A DNA stretch of 64,000 nt, taken from assembly GCF_900111445.1 (NCBI RefSeq), contig NZ_FOHE01000009.1, positions 1-64,000 of the forward strand, in the 5' to 3' direction. A model generated the notes under the pieces. It was not told where the DNA came from, made no database searches, and saw only the letters and a list, made by a program, of their open reading frames with translations. The stretch is from Oceanobacillus limi (lineage in GTDB: Bacteria; Bacillota; Bacilli; Bacillales; Amphibacillaceae). Made by a program: the position numbers and the translations under genes. Shown piece by piece: positions 37,729 through 48,270 of this stretch (within the stretch, counting starts at the first letter, position 1; each line of letters opens with the position of its first letter).

Positions 37729-39113
37729 TATGCCCCTCCTAATACGGACAACATTGGTAATAATTTTATAGTTGTTTCTTCATACTCAGCTTCTGGGTCT
37801 GAGTCTTTTACAATGCCACAGCCGGCAAATAAGGAAGCATGCTTCCCTTGAATAAGTCCTGAACGAATTGCCACTGCAAATTCCCCATTTTGGTTACTAT
37901 CTAACCAACCGATAGGAGCGCCATACCACCCACGATCCAATTGTTCATTTTCACGAATGAACTGTAATGATGCTTCTCTTGGTGTACCACCTAAAGCGGG
38001 AGTTGGATGTAACTTATCAATTACATCAAAGATACTAAACCCATCTTTAATTTTCGCGCGAACGGGTGTATACAAATGTTGTAAATTTCGTAACTGTAAA
38101 ATACTAGGTTCATTAGGAACATCGATATTATCGCAATAATCCTCCATGGAATTTTTTATCATTTGCACAACAAAATCATGTTCCTCCCGATTTTTTTGAT
38201 CATTAAATAACGTAATTTTATATTTCTCATCTTCTTCCAATGTTTCTCCACGTGGTGCTGTACCCGCCAGACAGGTTGATAGTAATTGACTTTCTTCCAG
38301 CTTGACTAAGCGTTCGGGTGTCGCCCCAATAAAACAACCTTCCCCGTGATCAAATGCAAATATATAACTGTTAGGTTGAGTTTGAGCAAGTTGATCCAAA
38401 ACAGCGGTGGGCTCGGCTTTCTTTGATAACTCCAAACGAACCTCACGAGCAAGGACAATTTTATCAGCCACATGTTTTTTTATTTGTTCGGTAGCATGTT
38501 TTACCGTTTGCTTCCATACTTCTGGTTGAATCTCATCTTTGGAAACGACTGATGTATTTTCTGGAAAATCAACCGATTCAACGATAAGCTGTTCCTCCTT
38601 ATCCTTTAACTGATTAAAGAGTTGTTCTGGATGGTCATTTGCGGTAACTTGTACATTCGTTGTCAAATAATAATTGTTATTGTACTTCGTCAACGTGAAT
38701 GCCGGAATAGTAAATTGGCTGGAGTTGAATTCCTTCCACAGTTCGGTTCTTTCTTTTTTGGGATCAAATGCCATTCCACCTAAAGCAACGATTCCTGTAC
38801 CTGGTGTTTCATACGGGTTATGAATAAATGCATCCTGTAAAAGGTTTTGCCATTTATTTTCTATATAAGTTATAGTCGAATTGTCAGTAGCCAATTCGAG
38901 GGCAGATCCAACCCCAACAATAAAATAGTCATCAATTGAACTTTTCCAAAACGTTCGGTTACCCTGCATGTATTTCCCTGCTTCAAAAAAAGCTAGCGGG
39001 TTTGCCTCATCAATTTGCTTCGTATAACTAACTAATTTTATTTCATTCGTGTGTATTGTTTGAATCGCTTTATCTAATAAAGACCTAAGTATATCTTCTT
39101 TCACCTTTAACAT
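37728..39113 (-). CDS. menF: Isochorismate synthase
   Basis: A 461-residue chorismate-utilising enzyme that makes isochorismate, the first step of menaquinone synthesis. The family core is visible as GCFIGATPERLVKLEE, LAGTAPRGETLEED, LHPTPALGGTPR (about residues 359-370) and DRGWYGAPIGW. The stop overlaps the menD start by one base. It is the first gene of the menFDHBE run and is divergent from menA. Confidence 0.95.
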   Translation of the reverse strand: MLKVKEDILRSLLDKAIQTIHTNEIKLVSYTKQIDEANPLAFFEAGKYMQGNRTFWKSSIDDYFIVGVGSALELATDNSTITYIENKWQNLLQDAFIHNPYETPGTGIVALGGMAFDPKKERTELWKEFNSSQFTIPAFTLTKYNNNYYLTTNVQVTANDHPEQLFNQLKDKEEQLIVESVDFPENTSVVSKDEIQPEVWKQTVKHATEQIKKHVADKIVLAREVRLELSKKAEPTAVLDQLAQTQPNSYIFAFDHGEGCFIGATPERLVKLEESQLLSTCLAGTAPRGETLEEDEKYKITLFNDQKNREEHDFVVQMIKNSMEDYCDNIDVPNEPSILQLRNLQHLYTPVRAKIKDGFSIFDVIDKLHPTPALGGTPREASLQFIRENEQLDRGWYGAPIGWLDSNQNGEFAVAIRSGLIQGKHASLFAGCGIVKDSDPEAEYEETTIKLLPMLSVLGGA

Positions 39114-39238
39114 TATTGATAAACCTCCATGTAAAATAGGTCAGTACACTCTATTTATTTTATTCTCTTTTTTATTCTTTCTCAAGAAAAGGAATCTATT
39201 TTCATGTGTATCTTTTATTATCATATCACATTATACGA

Positions 39239-39267
39239 TTGACACCTTATGCCAATTTCCATAAACT
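39239..39267 (+). promoter_or_regulatory. Candidate sigma-A promoter of menA
   Basis: A consensus TTGACA (39239-39244), 17-bp spacer and TAAACT (39262-39267, four of six) lie about 35 bp before menA, in the divergent menF-menA gap. Confidence 0.5.
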
Positions 39268-39301
39268 TAATATGATATAGTTAGCTCAGGGGGACTTCAT
39301 A

Positions 39302-40234
39302 TTGAATACAACAAACAATACTATAAAAGAAGCTTTAAATGAACGAAGTGGATTTCAAGTATGGTGGAGGTTACTACGTCCGCATACATTGACTGCGTCG
39401 TTTGCACCAGTTTTCGTCGGTACAATGGTCGCATTACAAGATACTACCCTTCATATTTGGTTATTTTTAGCGATGTTAGTAGCATCCATGCTGATTCAAT
39501 CTGCAACAAACATGTTTAATGAGTATTATGATTTTGTTCGTGGGCTTGACACAGAAGAATCTGTTGGAATTGGTGGAACGATCGTACGCGATGGGATTAA
39601 ACCAAAAACGGTTTTGAATTTGGCACTAGTCTTTTATTTCATATCATTGCTACTTGGTGTTTATATATGTATGGAATCTAGTTGGCTAATTGCGGTAATT
39701 GGACTAATCTGCATGGCCTTTGGCTATTTATATACAGGCGGACCTTTTCCAATTGCATATACGCCTTTAGGCGAGCTTTTTTCTGGTTTTTTCATGGGTA
39801 CCGTCATTATTGGAATTAGCTATTATATCCAAACTGGTAACTTATCTAGCCAAGTTATTTGGATCTCTATTCCTGTTGCCATATTTATTGGATGTATCAT
39901 GCTCTCCAATAATATTCGTGACCTAGACGGCGATAAAGAAAGTGGTCGCAAAACGATCGCAATTCTACTTGGAAGACCTAATGCGACTCGTTTTCTTGCA
40001 CTATTATTTGGTATTGCATTTCTTTTAACGACAACTTATATCTTTCTTGGAATTTTACCAACTTGGTCTTTACTAACGTATCTTGCCATTCCAAAGGCTA
40101 TCAAAGTCGTGAAAAACTTCTGGGGAAAAACACAACCACTGGAAATGATGCCGGCTATGATCGCCACAGGCAAAACAAATACCATTTATGGGTTATCATT
40201 AGGTCTATCCTTACTACTTTTTCATATATTTTAA
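39302..40234 (+). CDS. menA: 1,4-dihydroxy-2-naphthoate polyprenyltransferase
   Basis: A 310-residue membrane prenyltransferase of the UbiA superfamily, attaching the polyprenyl chain to dihydroxynaphthoate. The first Asp-rich motif is NMFNEYYDFVRGLD (about residues 70-83) and the second is NNIRDLDGDKESGRKT (about 205-220). Eight to nine hydrophobic segments are visible. The start is a TTG, supported by AGGGGGA nine bases upstream. Confidence 0.95.
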   Translation: MNTTNNTIKEALNERSGFQVWWRLLRPHTLTASFAPVFVGTMVALQDTTLHIWLFLAMLVASMLIQSATNMFNEYYDFVRGLDTEESVGIGGTIVRDGIKPKTVLNLALVFYFISLLLGVYICMESSWLIAVIGLICMAFGYLYTGGPFPIAYTPLGELFSGFFMGTVIIGISYYIQTGNLSSQVIWISIPVAIFIGCIMLSNNIRDLDGDKESGRKTIAILLGRPNATRFLALLFGIAFLLTTTYIFLGILPTWSLLTYLAIPKAIKVVKNFWGKTQPLEMMPAMIATGKTNTIYGLSLGLSLLLFHIF

Positions 40235-40255
40235 AATAACTAAGGGGGATGCTAG

Positions 40256-40642
40256 ATGGATTTAAATAATACGCTAATGGAAGCTTTAGGCATCGAGGTT
40301 GTATCTTTAGACAAAAATTTAGTTACGATGACAATGCCTGTAGACGAGCGGACGCATCAACCAGCTGGATTCTTACATGGTGGAGCAAATGTTGCGCTTG
40401 CGGAATCTGCGGCAAGTATTGGAGCATGCTTACATGTTGATTTGGAAGCATATAACGTTTTTGGTATGGAAATTAATGCAAACCACATCAAGAGTAAACG
40501 GGATGGAGTAGTGACAGCAAATGCCAGCCCACTACATGTTGGAAAAACAACGATGGTTTGGGAAGTGAAAATTGTGGATGAGGAAGATAAACTAATTTGC
40601 ATTTCACGGTGTACTGTAGGAGTTGTACCGAAAAAGAAGTAA
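40256..40642 (+). CDS. menI: 1,4-dihydroxy-2-naphthoyl-CoA thioesterase (MenI/YdiI-like hotdog)
   Basis: A 128-residue hotdog-fold thioesterase. It has the YdiI-type active-site stretch HQPAGFLHGGANVALAESAA (about residues 32-51), in which the acid of the helix (Glu) is the catalytic base, and GMEINANHIKSKRDG. The close fit to Escherichia coli MenI (YdiI) and the location 21 bp after menA point to release of dihydroxynaphthoate from CoA, the step between MenB and MenA. Assignment by context and motif. Confidence 0.85.
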   Translation: MDLNNTLMEALGIEVVSLDKNLVTMTMPVDERTHQPAGFLHGGANVALAESAASIGACLHVDLEAYNVFGMEINANHIKSKRDGVVTANASPLHVGKTTMVWEVKIVDEEDKLICISRCTVGVVPKKK

Positions 40643-40660
40643 GTTGATATGACAAAACTA

Positions 40661-40708
40661 AAAAAAGCTAATCCTTAAAAAGTGGTGATTTAAGGATTAG
40701 CTTTTTTA
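40661..40708. terminator. Bidirectional terminator between menI and ribU
   Basis: AAAAAAGCTAATCCTTAAA pairs with TTTAAGGATTAGCTTTTTT around a 9-base loop, between convergent genes. Confidence 0.95.
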
Positions 40709-41293
40709 TTAAGCAAATTTCGTTTGTTGCTGCTCAATCCACCTTCTCATCTTTATAAACAATGGAATAAACAACATACCTACAACAATTCCTTTTATAA
40801 CGTTAAAAGGAAGAATCCCGGCTAAAACAGACCACCATTTTGCTTGTGCGGTCATTTCTCCCCAATCCATCAATAATGCATAAGCTGGCAATATAATAAA
40901 GTAGTTTAATATTCCCATTCCAACGGCCATAATAACGGTTCCTGTAACAAGTCCAGAAACAATACTTTTTACACTTTTATATTTATGGTAAAGAATACCG
41001 ACTGGTAAAACAAACATACAACCTGCTAAAAAGTTTGCCGTTACCCCTACAATTTCTCCACCACCAATAGCTAAATATAAAATGTTTTTAATTGCTACAA
41101 CAATTACCCCAGCAATCGGTGAAAATATTAATGTGGCCATTATCGCAGGTACATCACTAAAATCAACCTTCAAATAAGGTGGCAACATGGGCAATGGGAA
41201 ATTCACAAAAAACAAAACCAGTGAAATTGCCCCCAATAATGATAGAATAATAAGTCTTACTAATTTGGATGATTGCATTGTATTTGACTGCAT
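40709..41293 (-). CDS. ribU: Riboflavin ECF transporter substrate-binding subunit
   Basis: A 194-residue S-component with about six hydrophobic segments. It has the RibU signature FPLPMLPPYLKVDFSDVPA (about residues 28-46) and NILYLAIGGGEIVGVTANF. It captures riboflavin and docks on the shared ECF energising module encoded elsewhere. The second of two adjacent ATGs (41296/41293) fits the GGGGGAG site better. Regulated by the FMN riboswitch upstream. Confidence 0.95.
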   Translation of the reverse strand: MQSNTMQSSKLVRLIILSLLGAISLVLFFVNFPLPMLPPYLKVDFSDVPAIMATLIFSPIAGVIVVAIKNILYLAIGGGEIVGVTANFLAGCMFVLPVGILYHKYKSVKSIVSGLVTGTVIMAVGMGILNYFIILPAYALLMDWGEMTAQAKWWSVLAGILPFNVIKGIVVGMLFIPLFIKMRRWIEQQQTKFA

Positions 41294-41370
41294 CATCGAT
41301 CTCCCCCTTCACCTTTTATCGATTCACATCTCGTGTGAAGGATGAGCCTTTTCCTGTTGTTCAAAAATAC

Positions 41371-41604
41371 AAAAAACCCTAAAGCTCCTAATCGGGGCCT
41401 TAGGGTTAACAAATCCACAGGAAATAAAGGTACAATACGCACCTATATCTTGGCTCGACATCTTCTCCCATCCAGACTGTAACTGTCGGTCCCGGATTTA
41501 CACCGGATCAGCCGCTAAGTAGAACTACTTGGCGGGTCACGGACTTAGAACAAAAGTTCCTTACCGTCGGTCGGGAATTGCACCCTGCCCCGAAGATGGA
41601 ATCG
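41371..41604 (-). promoter_or_regulatory. FMN riboswitch (RFN element) of ribU
   Basis: The minus strand reads the conserved RFN core: ATCTTCGGGGCAGGGTG, AATTCCCGACCGACGGT, GTCCGTGACCCG, GCTGATCCGGTG, AAATCCGGGACCGACAGT, AGTCTGGATGGGAGAAGAT. A terminator stem (AACCCTAAAG with CCTTAGGGTT, 41371-41408) and T run follow. FMN should stop ribU transcription. Confidence 0.97.
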
Positions 41605-41815
41605 ATATAATATTGTTACTGTTATTATACTAATAATATATGATTTTGAAAAGTACTTTGCTTCTATTCTTGAAGGAGTTGTAACATAATTAAGCTCTTC
41701 CGCTTTAAAGTTTATGGCTAAGTCCTTGCTTTGTTTTATAACGCTAACTATGCTAAACACATAAATTAATCTGTAACATCCATAATTTGAATTAAGAGTA
41801 TGATTAGCTCAAAAG

Positions 41816-41851
41816 AAAATCCGAACGAATTAATTAATTCGCTCGGATTTT
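41816..41851 (-). terminator. Terminator downstream of bpr
   Basis: AAAATCCGAGCGAATTAAT pairs with its complement (one mismatch) on the minus strand, about 65 bp past the bpr stop. T runs flank both sides. Confidence 0.85.
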
Positions 41852-41916
41852 GCAGTATTAGACTTTTGTCCCAACCTAGAAATGATTTACATTAGATTAG
41901 ATTGTTATCCAAAGGA

Positions 41917-44900
41917 TTAATTTTTCCCTTTGGCTTTGCCGTTATTTCCTTTTTGTTTGCCTTTTGCCTTACCATTACCGTTATTACCGTCGTCTTCATC
42001 TACATTGATAAATAATTTACCGTCAGCGAATTGACGAGTTTCATTACCAAATTCATCTACTACTTTAACTTCGATTCTAGCGCCATCAGCAATTAGATTA
42101 CTAGGAACTGTCCAGTATCCAACATAACGGCCATCTCCCATATCCATCATAGGAAGTTCAGTTGGGTTTGCCATTGGCAATGCAGATGGGTTGTTAGATA
42201 CGCCTAAGTTCGTAAGCGGCATATGGATAGCAAATGTTGCACGCAATCCTTCTTCGCTTTCAAATTCTATTTGGACACTTTCCCCAGTCTCTAGATTTTG
42301 ATCTTCCGTTGGTGTGACATTTTCAATTTCAGGTGCAGTATAGTCTGCTTCAACCGTAACTGTCTCCGTTGATTCATTTCCAGCTAAATCGGACGCAACG
42401 ACTTCAATAACATTCTCCCCTTCATCAAGGATAATACGTTTTGAATAGGTGCCGTCATTAACCGATGCTTGCTGTCCATTTACAGTTACCGTATCCAAGT
42501 GATCATCAGCGATTGTTCCTTCAACGGTTACTGTCTCACGATTTGTTTTATCTCCATCAGTTGGCTGGTCAATTGTTAATTCAGGAGCTTGAGTGTCTAA
42601 TGTTACGGCAACAGTCTCCGATTGACTAGCCTCTTCATCATTTACAATTGATACAGCGGTAAATTCATTAGTACCTTCTGATAATTCTACATCAAAAGCA
42701 AATTCACCGTTATCACCAATTTCTGCAGTTCCTACTTCTTCGCCGTTATTAAGTAGGTTCACAGTTGTCGATGGAGATGCAGTACCTTCAACAGTTACAT
42801 TAGAATCGTTAGTTATTTCTCCATCTGCAGGTGATTGAATAACCGGGTCATCCACTCCATAAGCCACTCGAGCACGAATCATATAGTTACCTTCATCTGC
42901 AGGTGACTGTCCCCATGCGCCTCCAACTCTTTCGTAACTGCGTTCTGCATAGGTTCCATTTTCATCGGTTGCTAATCCAGGTGTATTAGGGTTTGCTTGC
43001 GTCTGAACATATACCATGAAGAAATCGCCTTCTACTTGGATATTATGTTCACGTAAATCAACCACAGTCCATTCATTTAGATCACGAATTGCTTCAGCGT
43101 CTACAGGACCTGCTAATTTTTCATCTGGCATTCCATCGTCTCCAGCAGACCAAACCTCAACTGCAAATGGAGTGTCACCAGGTACTGGCCAGTCTTCACC
43201 ATGAAATTGGAATACACCGTCCGTAACAATCGCTGAATCTCTTCCTTCTGGTAAGGACATTTTTACAGCCCATGCGTTACCAGCATCATAGAATGCCCGA
43301 GCATTCTCAGCTGTACCATCATCATAGCCGATTTCTCCACCAGGAACTGTGTAGAAAGGCTCCAATTCAATGTCCAAAGTCATGTCTTCATGCAGATCAA
43401 TTTCAATTTCTTGTGAATGAAAGTCCCTAGCAACTACTTTTAACGTATACGTACCTTCGTAGCCTGTTAGTTCAAACTGACCATTTTCATCTGTTTCAAC
43501 TGGATCAACATTTGCATCTTCTTCTAGTAGTAATGTTGCTCCTTCAATAGGATTTCCAGAATTTTCACTTGTTACGGTTCCACTTACTGTTGCTTGTGGC
43601 AATTCATCCAATGTAAAGTTGGCTTGAACCGTTTCGTCTGCCCCTAAACTTACAGACTCTTCTTGGGAAGCATATCCATAAGCCTCAGCAACAACGGTAA
43701 AGTCGCCTGCATTATGCGTTAATGAATAGCTACCATCGATTGGATTTGTTGATGTCGAACGTCCACTTTCTAGAACACTGACTGTTGCATCAAGCGGAAT
43801 ATCCGAAGGTTGAACAACCTGTGTACTACTAATTCCATTCGTAGATACTTCAATTAACGGAATATCTGCAATCGTAACGTTATCAATAAACCAACCAGGA
43901 TAAGTTACACTTCCATCTGTTTCAAGTAGGAACGATAGATAAACGTCGTCTCCACTAAATTCAGATAAGTCGTATGCTACAGTCTCCCATCCGCTCGAGC
44001 TACCAGTAAGCTCCTCTAACACAGTCCATTCACCAGCCGGATCATTTGTGGCAACCAATAATCCATAATCCCAGTTTGATTCAATGTCATACCAATGGTC
44101 GAATTGGATGAACGCTTCACCTTCTGGTAATTCAATCGCTGGTAAATCCAAATACGTCTCTTCATTATTATTGTAATCGCCACTTAAATTTGTACCATAT
44201 AGGTTTTCTCCAGATGGTGCACTATCTGGACCAGATTCTGGCTGACCCCATTCCCAGCTAGCTTCACCACTACCACTAGCAACAATGTCCCATTCTGGAT
44301 TCACTTCAAAATCTTCAAAGAAGATTGGTTCTGTTAATGTTACTACGTACTCATCACTGACAACTTCATTTCCACCAAAGTCATTTATTACCCACTGGTA
44401 AGTAAATGAATCACCTGTAATATCTTCGGCAGGGATGGTTACAGCAAATTCACCAGATTTATGGTTTCCAGATACTTGTTCTGCTTCTAATGTGTTTCCA
44501 CCATAACTAACTTCAACTGAAGTAACACTAACATTGTCACTGACGACCACAGATAAAGGTAACTCTACACCCGACAACACTTCGTCTGGTGCATCGTGTT
44601 CAAATACTGGTGCTTCCGTATCTTCTCCATCCATAGTAACGACGCCTTCAATAGTTCCAAGTCCATCTGCAATAGCTGAAGCAGCAGTAAATGCATCAAC
44701 AATACCATGACCAAAACCATTATTCGGAGAGTCTGGATACGTTCCATTTGTACCAGCTTCTGCATCAGCGTGTTCCATTAAAATTTCTTCTAGATCATCA
44801 ACAGATAGATTTCCATTGATATCGCGAAGAAGTGCAACTACTCCAGCAACGGCTGGTGTTGCCATTGATGTACCATTGTAAGAAGAGTATCCACCACCAG

Positions 44901-46248
44901 GTACAGATGAACGAACTGCTACACCAGGTGCAGAAATATCAGGTTTCACTTCATCGTACGGTGAAGGACCTTCTAATGAAAACTCAGCTAAATTATCACT
45001 ACTATCCGTTGCACCAACTGCAAACGATTCTGGATAGTTAGATGGTGCTGCCACTGACCCTGGTCCTCCTGGATTAAACAACGTTGTGTTACCAGCAGCA
45101 AACGCTGGGAAAATATCCGCAGCACGCCAAGCAATAACAGCGTCACGATACCATTCATCAAGACCTGGTCCGCCACCCCAAGAGTTATTCACCACATCAG
45201 GTGCTTTTGATGCATCTCCACCTGGGGCTAAAATCCACTCTGCAGCAGCTAACAGATCTGCATCATATGCTCCGTCGTCGGTGAATGCTTGAACAGCAAT
45301 CCACTTCGCTCCAGGAGCTACCCCAATTTGGTTAGATCCGTCATCCTCACCACCTACCATTGTACCCATTGTATGCGTACCATGGCCATCATTGTCATAT
45401 GGAACGGTTTCTCCATTTACTGGATCAAAGAAACTATACGTATGATCCACTTCACCAGTCGCTGCATCATATCCTGCATATTTTTCCATTAGTGCAGGGT
45501 GATCCCATTCCACACCAGTATCGATATTCGCAACAACTGTACCAGTTCCATCAAAACCCATACTCCAAACATCTGGTGCACCTACACGCTCAACATTCCA
45601 TTCTGTGTTTTGAGTGTTATTTTCTGGTTTCGCGGAATCTTTTGTTAATTTCTTTTTCTCTTCAGGTGTTACTTTCTCTACCTCTTTAAACGGCACATTT
45701 CGTTCCGTAGCATTGATTAATTGACGTTTTTCATTTGGCAATACCTTTTCAACTTCTGCAAAAGACGCTACCTTTTGGGCAACTTCTTTTGTAGCTGTTA
45801 CAGCAATACCATTTACAATGTGGAAGGAACGAATATCTTTAGCATTACCTTTTTCAGCTTCTTGCTCAAGATAATGCATAACATTTTGTTGAGATTCCAA
45901 AGCTGTAGCTTTTAATTCAGAAATAACAGCTGAACGCTGTTTAAACTCTTGATTATAGGCAGAAAGTTTAGCCTTCTCTGCCTCAGCTTTTGCCTTACTA
46001 GCAGCCTTCATTGGATCCGCTTTATCGCCAAACTTAATTAAAAACGTTACTTTATCGTTTTCTTTAAACTGTTCTGTTAAACTACTAGTTACTTTTGCTT
46101 GTGATGTTGATTGTTTCGAATCATTCAGAGAATAACTACTATTCCCATTTGATTCTGCTCCAACAAACCCAGGTGTAATTAGTGAAAATACCATTAAAAT
46201 TGTCGCTATTACACTAAATGCTCTAACCTGTTTTCGTTTTTTACTCAA
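41917..46248 (-). CDS. bpr: Bacillopeptidase F-type secreted subtilisin-like protease
   Basis: A 1443-residue exported serine protease, nearly the length of Bacillus subtilis Bpr. Domains in order: signal peptide (about 1-31), I9-type propeptide (about 60-180), S8 catalytic domain with Asp in VANIDTGVEWDHP, His in DNDGHGTHTMG and Ser in YNGTSMATPAVAG, a MAM/CBM-like region, carboxypeptidase regulatory-like repeats, two Ig-like repeats with VTVEGT, and a lysine/glycine-rich tail (GKAKGKQKGNNGKAKGK). The start is a TTG at 46248 with GGGGAGG six bases upstream. The tail may bind the wall; this is inference. The extended domain match with Bpr runs over the full length. Confidence 0.95.
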   Translation of the reverse strand: MSKKRKQVRAFSVIATILMVFSLITPGFVGAESNGNSSYSLNDSKQSTSQAKVTSSLTEQFKENDKVTFLIKFGDKADPMKAASKAKAEAEKAKLSAYNQEFKQRSAVISELKATALESQQNVMHYLEQEAEKGNAKDIRSFHIVNGIAVTATKEVAQKVASFAEVEKVLPNEKRQLINATERNVPFKEVEKVTPEEKKKLTKDSAKPENNTQNTEWNVERVGAPDVWSMGFDGTGTVVANIDTGVEWDHPALMEKYAGYDAATGEVDHTYSFFDPVNGETVPYDNDGHGTHTMGTMVGGEDDGSNQIGVAPGAKWIAVQAFTDDGAYDADLLAAAEWILAPGGDASKAPDVVNNSWGGGPGLDEWYRDAVIAWRAADIFPAFAAGNTTLFNPGGPGSVAAPSNYPESFAVGATDSSDNLAEFSLEGPSPYDEVKPDISAPGVAVRSSVPGGGYSSYNGTSMATPAVAGVVALLRDINGNLSVDDLEEILMEHADAEAGTNGTYPDSPNNGFGHGIVDAFTAASAIADGLGTIEGVVTMDGEDTEAPVFEHDAPDEVLSGVELPLSVVVSDNVSVTSVEVSYGGNTLEAEQVSGNHKSGEFAVTIPAEDITGDSFTYQWVINDFGGNEVVSDEYVVTLTEPIFFEDFEVNPEWDIVASGSGEASWEWGQPESGPDSAPSGENLYGTNLSGDYNNNEETYLDLPAIELPEGEAFIQFDHWYDIESNWDYGLLVATNDPAGEWTVLEELTGSSSGWETVAYDLSEFSGDDVYLSFLLETDGSVTYPGWFIDNVTIADIPLIEVSTNGISSTQVVQPSDIPLDATVSVLESGRSTSTNPIDGSYSLTHNAGDFTVVAEAYGYASQEESVSLGADETVQANFTLDELPQATVSGTVTSENSGNPIEGATLLLEEDANVDPVETDENGQFELTGYEGTYTLKVVARDFHSQEIEIDLHEDMTLDIELEPFYTVPGGEIGYDDGTAENARAFYDAGNAWAVKMSLPEGRDSAIVTDGVFQFHGEDWPVPGDTPFAVEVWSAGDDGMPDEKLAGPVDAEAIRDLNEWTVVDLREHNIQVEGDFFMVYVQTQANPNTPGLATDENGTYAERSYERVGGAWGQSPADEGNYMIRARVAYGVDDPVIQSPADGEITNDSNVTVEGTASPSTTVNLLNNGEEVGTAEIGDNGEFAFDVELSEGTNEFTAVSIVNDEEASQSETVAVTLDTQAPELTIDQPTDGDKTNRETVTVEGTIADDHLDTVTVNGQQASVNDGTYSKRIILDEGENVIEVVASDLAGNESTETVTVEADYTAPEIENVTPTEDQNLETGESVQIEFESEEGLRATFAIHMPLTNLGVSNNPSALPMANPTELPMMDMGDGRYVGYWTVPSNLIADGARIEVKVVDEFGNETRQFADGKLFINVDEDDGNNGNGKAKGKQKGNNGKAKGKN

Positions 46249-46266
46249 ATTATTTCCTCCCCTCAA

Positions 46267-47013
46267 ATGTAAAACAAACCTGTAAAACTAGTAACCCGAG
46301 TGCGTTAATAGAAACTTAATTTGCACCTCCTTATACTAAAATTACGTTGAAAATTACATTTCCAAGTAACTCTAGCTGTTACTGCAACTATAAGGGAAGG
46401 GAAGTAAAAACATTGTCGATATTTGTCATCAATTTACTGAATATTCACAATTAATTAAAAAGAACCATTTTTCATTCTCCATCACTTAGGAAATTTAGAG
46501 GGGGTAACGTAAACATATAAATACAAGTTTCTATAAGAACCCCTGAAATTAAAGGAGGAAAGGGCCGTAAAACTTTAAAACTAGTTCTTCGCTTTCCTTC
46601 TATTGGAAATAAAAATGATGAAAAAATACTATATTTGGTTTTGGCAAATTTGGATTAACCGATGTTTTTGAATACGTAGGAACTTTTTCTTAGAAAAATA
46701 AATCGATTCTATTGTAATTTGGTGTTTCCGTATCAGTTTTGGTTGTTACATAACGGTACTTAAGTCATACGTGTATGAACTATACCTTTTGTAACCGAAA
46801 ACGAAAACTTTCCATAATCAGGAAAGTTGGTAAACTCTTAACCTCTATTGGAATTTTCAGGAAAGGGAAGTATTGTTCCTTTGCTAACTCGGAACAAAGG
46901 TTACGAAGCTTTTCTTTAATATTTCTTTACTGGGCGTTGCCTTAAAGATGAACATGGCTGTTCCTGCCAATAAACTACCCACACGCAATTGATTTCATAA
47001 TCGCTTATGTAAC
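46267..47013. other. Intergenic region upstream of bpr
   Basis: About 750 AT-rich bases. It should contain the bpr promoter. No RNA element was recognised. On the minus strand a 43-codon TTG frame (46988-46857) resembles the start of a YtxH-type protein (a short hydrophobic stretch, then KATPSKEIKEKLRNL) but has no ribosome site and ends early; it may be a gene remnant. Confidence 0.5.
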
Positions 47014-47043
47014 TAAAAACCTTAGCTCCTAATCGAGCTAAGG
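47014..47043 (-). terminator. Terminator of the M42 aminopeptidase gene
   Basis: CCTTAGCTC and GAGCTAAGG pair around a 6-base loop, with TTTTT on the minus-strand side, just past the stop. Confidence 0.88.
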
Positions 47044-47055
47044 CAAAAGAAAAAT

Positions 47056-48114
47056 TTAGTCATCCAAAGGATTTAAGCTTTCATTTCCAGTCAAATTAGA
47101 AATCATCTTAACTAGTAATTCAATTTCTTCATCAATATCCTGAAAACTTACCGTTTCAACTGGGGAATGCATATATCTTAATGGTAGGGATACTAGTGAA
47201 ACTGGGACACCTCTACCCGTTAAACGCATTTTATCTGCATCTGTCCCTGTCATGCGGGGAGTCAGTTCATATTGGACATCCATATTTAATTTTTTGGCTG
47301 TTTGCTCTAATAATTGATTAATCTTTCTGTTGATTGGTGCACCTTTAGCTAGAACTGGTCCCCCCTCTAGCTTAATATCTCCATGCTTGTTTTTATTCAC
47401 ACCTGGATAATCGGTTGCAAAGGTAACATCACAAGCAATTGCCATTGTAGGTTCAAGACCTGCAGCAGCAAAATAAGCACCACCCATGTTTGTTTCTTCG
47501 TTAACCGTACTTGCTGCATAGACACCTACATTACAGCCTGTTTCTTTCAACTTACGGAACACTTCTGCCACAATAAAGGCGCCTGTCCGATTGTCCAACC
47601 CTCGCCCAGAAAGATAACGATCCATTAAATTCTCCGGTTCTGTTTTGTAGACAACCAAATCTCCTATTTTCACAAACTTTTCAGCTTCCTCTTTCGACTT
47701 AAAACCACAATCGATAAACAAGTCTTCTAAGCCAAATTTATCTTTTAATCCACCGTGATGTTGGGCATTAACTCCAATAACCCCTGTAATCTCTTTGGAA
47801 TACCCTAATACTGTTGTTTTCATACCAACAGCCGCTTTCGGATTGATTCCTCCCATTTTGTCAAAGTGAAGAAATCCATCTTCATCAATTCGGTTAATAA
47901 CAAGTGCAATCTCATCACAGTGACCTGCTAACAAAACTTTAAAAGGCGCATCTGGATTAAGTACTCCAATAGCATTTCCAGCATTGTCCGTTTTGATTTC
48001 ATCGGCAAAATCTTTAACATAATGAATCCACTTTTTTTGTATTGCTACTTCATCACTAGATGGGGAAGGTGTCTTCAATAACTCAATTAAGAAATCCCTA
48101 TTTGATTTTTCCAT
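47056..48114 (-). CDS. ytoP: M42 family metalloaminopeptidase (YtoP-like)
   Basis: A 352-residue M42 (glutamyl aminopeptidase/endoglucanase-type) enzyme. The metal ligands are visible in LAGHCDEIAL (His about 65), SGRGLDNRTGA (Asp about 172), TVNEETNMGG (adjacent Glu pair, base and ligand), IACDVTFATD, and RYMHSPVET (His about 317). It removes N-terminal residues from peptides in the cytoplasm as a self-assembling complex. Of two in-frame ATGs (48120, 48114), the second is preferred because AGGAGG overlaps the first. Confidence 0.92.
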   Translation of the reverse strand: MEKSNRDFLIELLKTPSPSSDEVAIQKKWIHYVKDFADEIKTDNAGNAIGVLNPDAPFKVLLAGHCDEIALVINRIDEDGFLHFDKMGGINPKAAVGMKTTVLGYSKEITGVIGVNAQHHGGLKDKFGLEDLFIDCGFKSKEEAEKFVKIGDLVVYKTEPENLMDRYLSGRGLDNRTGAFIVAEVFRKLKETGCNVGVYAASTVNEETNMGGAYFAAAGLEPTMAIACDVTFATDYPGVNKNKHGDIKLEGGPVLAKGAPINRKINQLLEQTAKKLNMDVQYELTPRMTGTDADKMRLTGRGVPVSLVSLPLRYMHSPVETVSFQDIDEEIELLVKMISNLTGNESLNPLDD

Positions 48115-48270
48115 AATCATCCTCCTATACTAAATGCATGTAAACTCTTTATTTATCATAGCAAAAATTAGGTACAAGAGCACATTTGTTTACCTGTGAA
48201 ACGTTAATGATTACAATTAGTATAACCTTATAACCTTCAATCACATATATTGGAAAAGGAGTTGTCTAAA

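Noticed and set aside
41545-41760. Minus-strand frame of 71 codons upstream of ribU
   Set aside because: It overlaps the conserved FMN riboswitch, and no start signal supports it.
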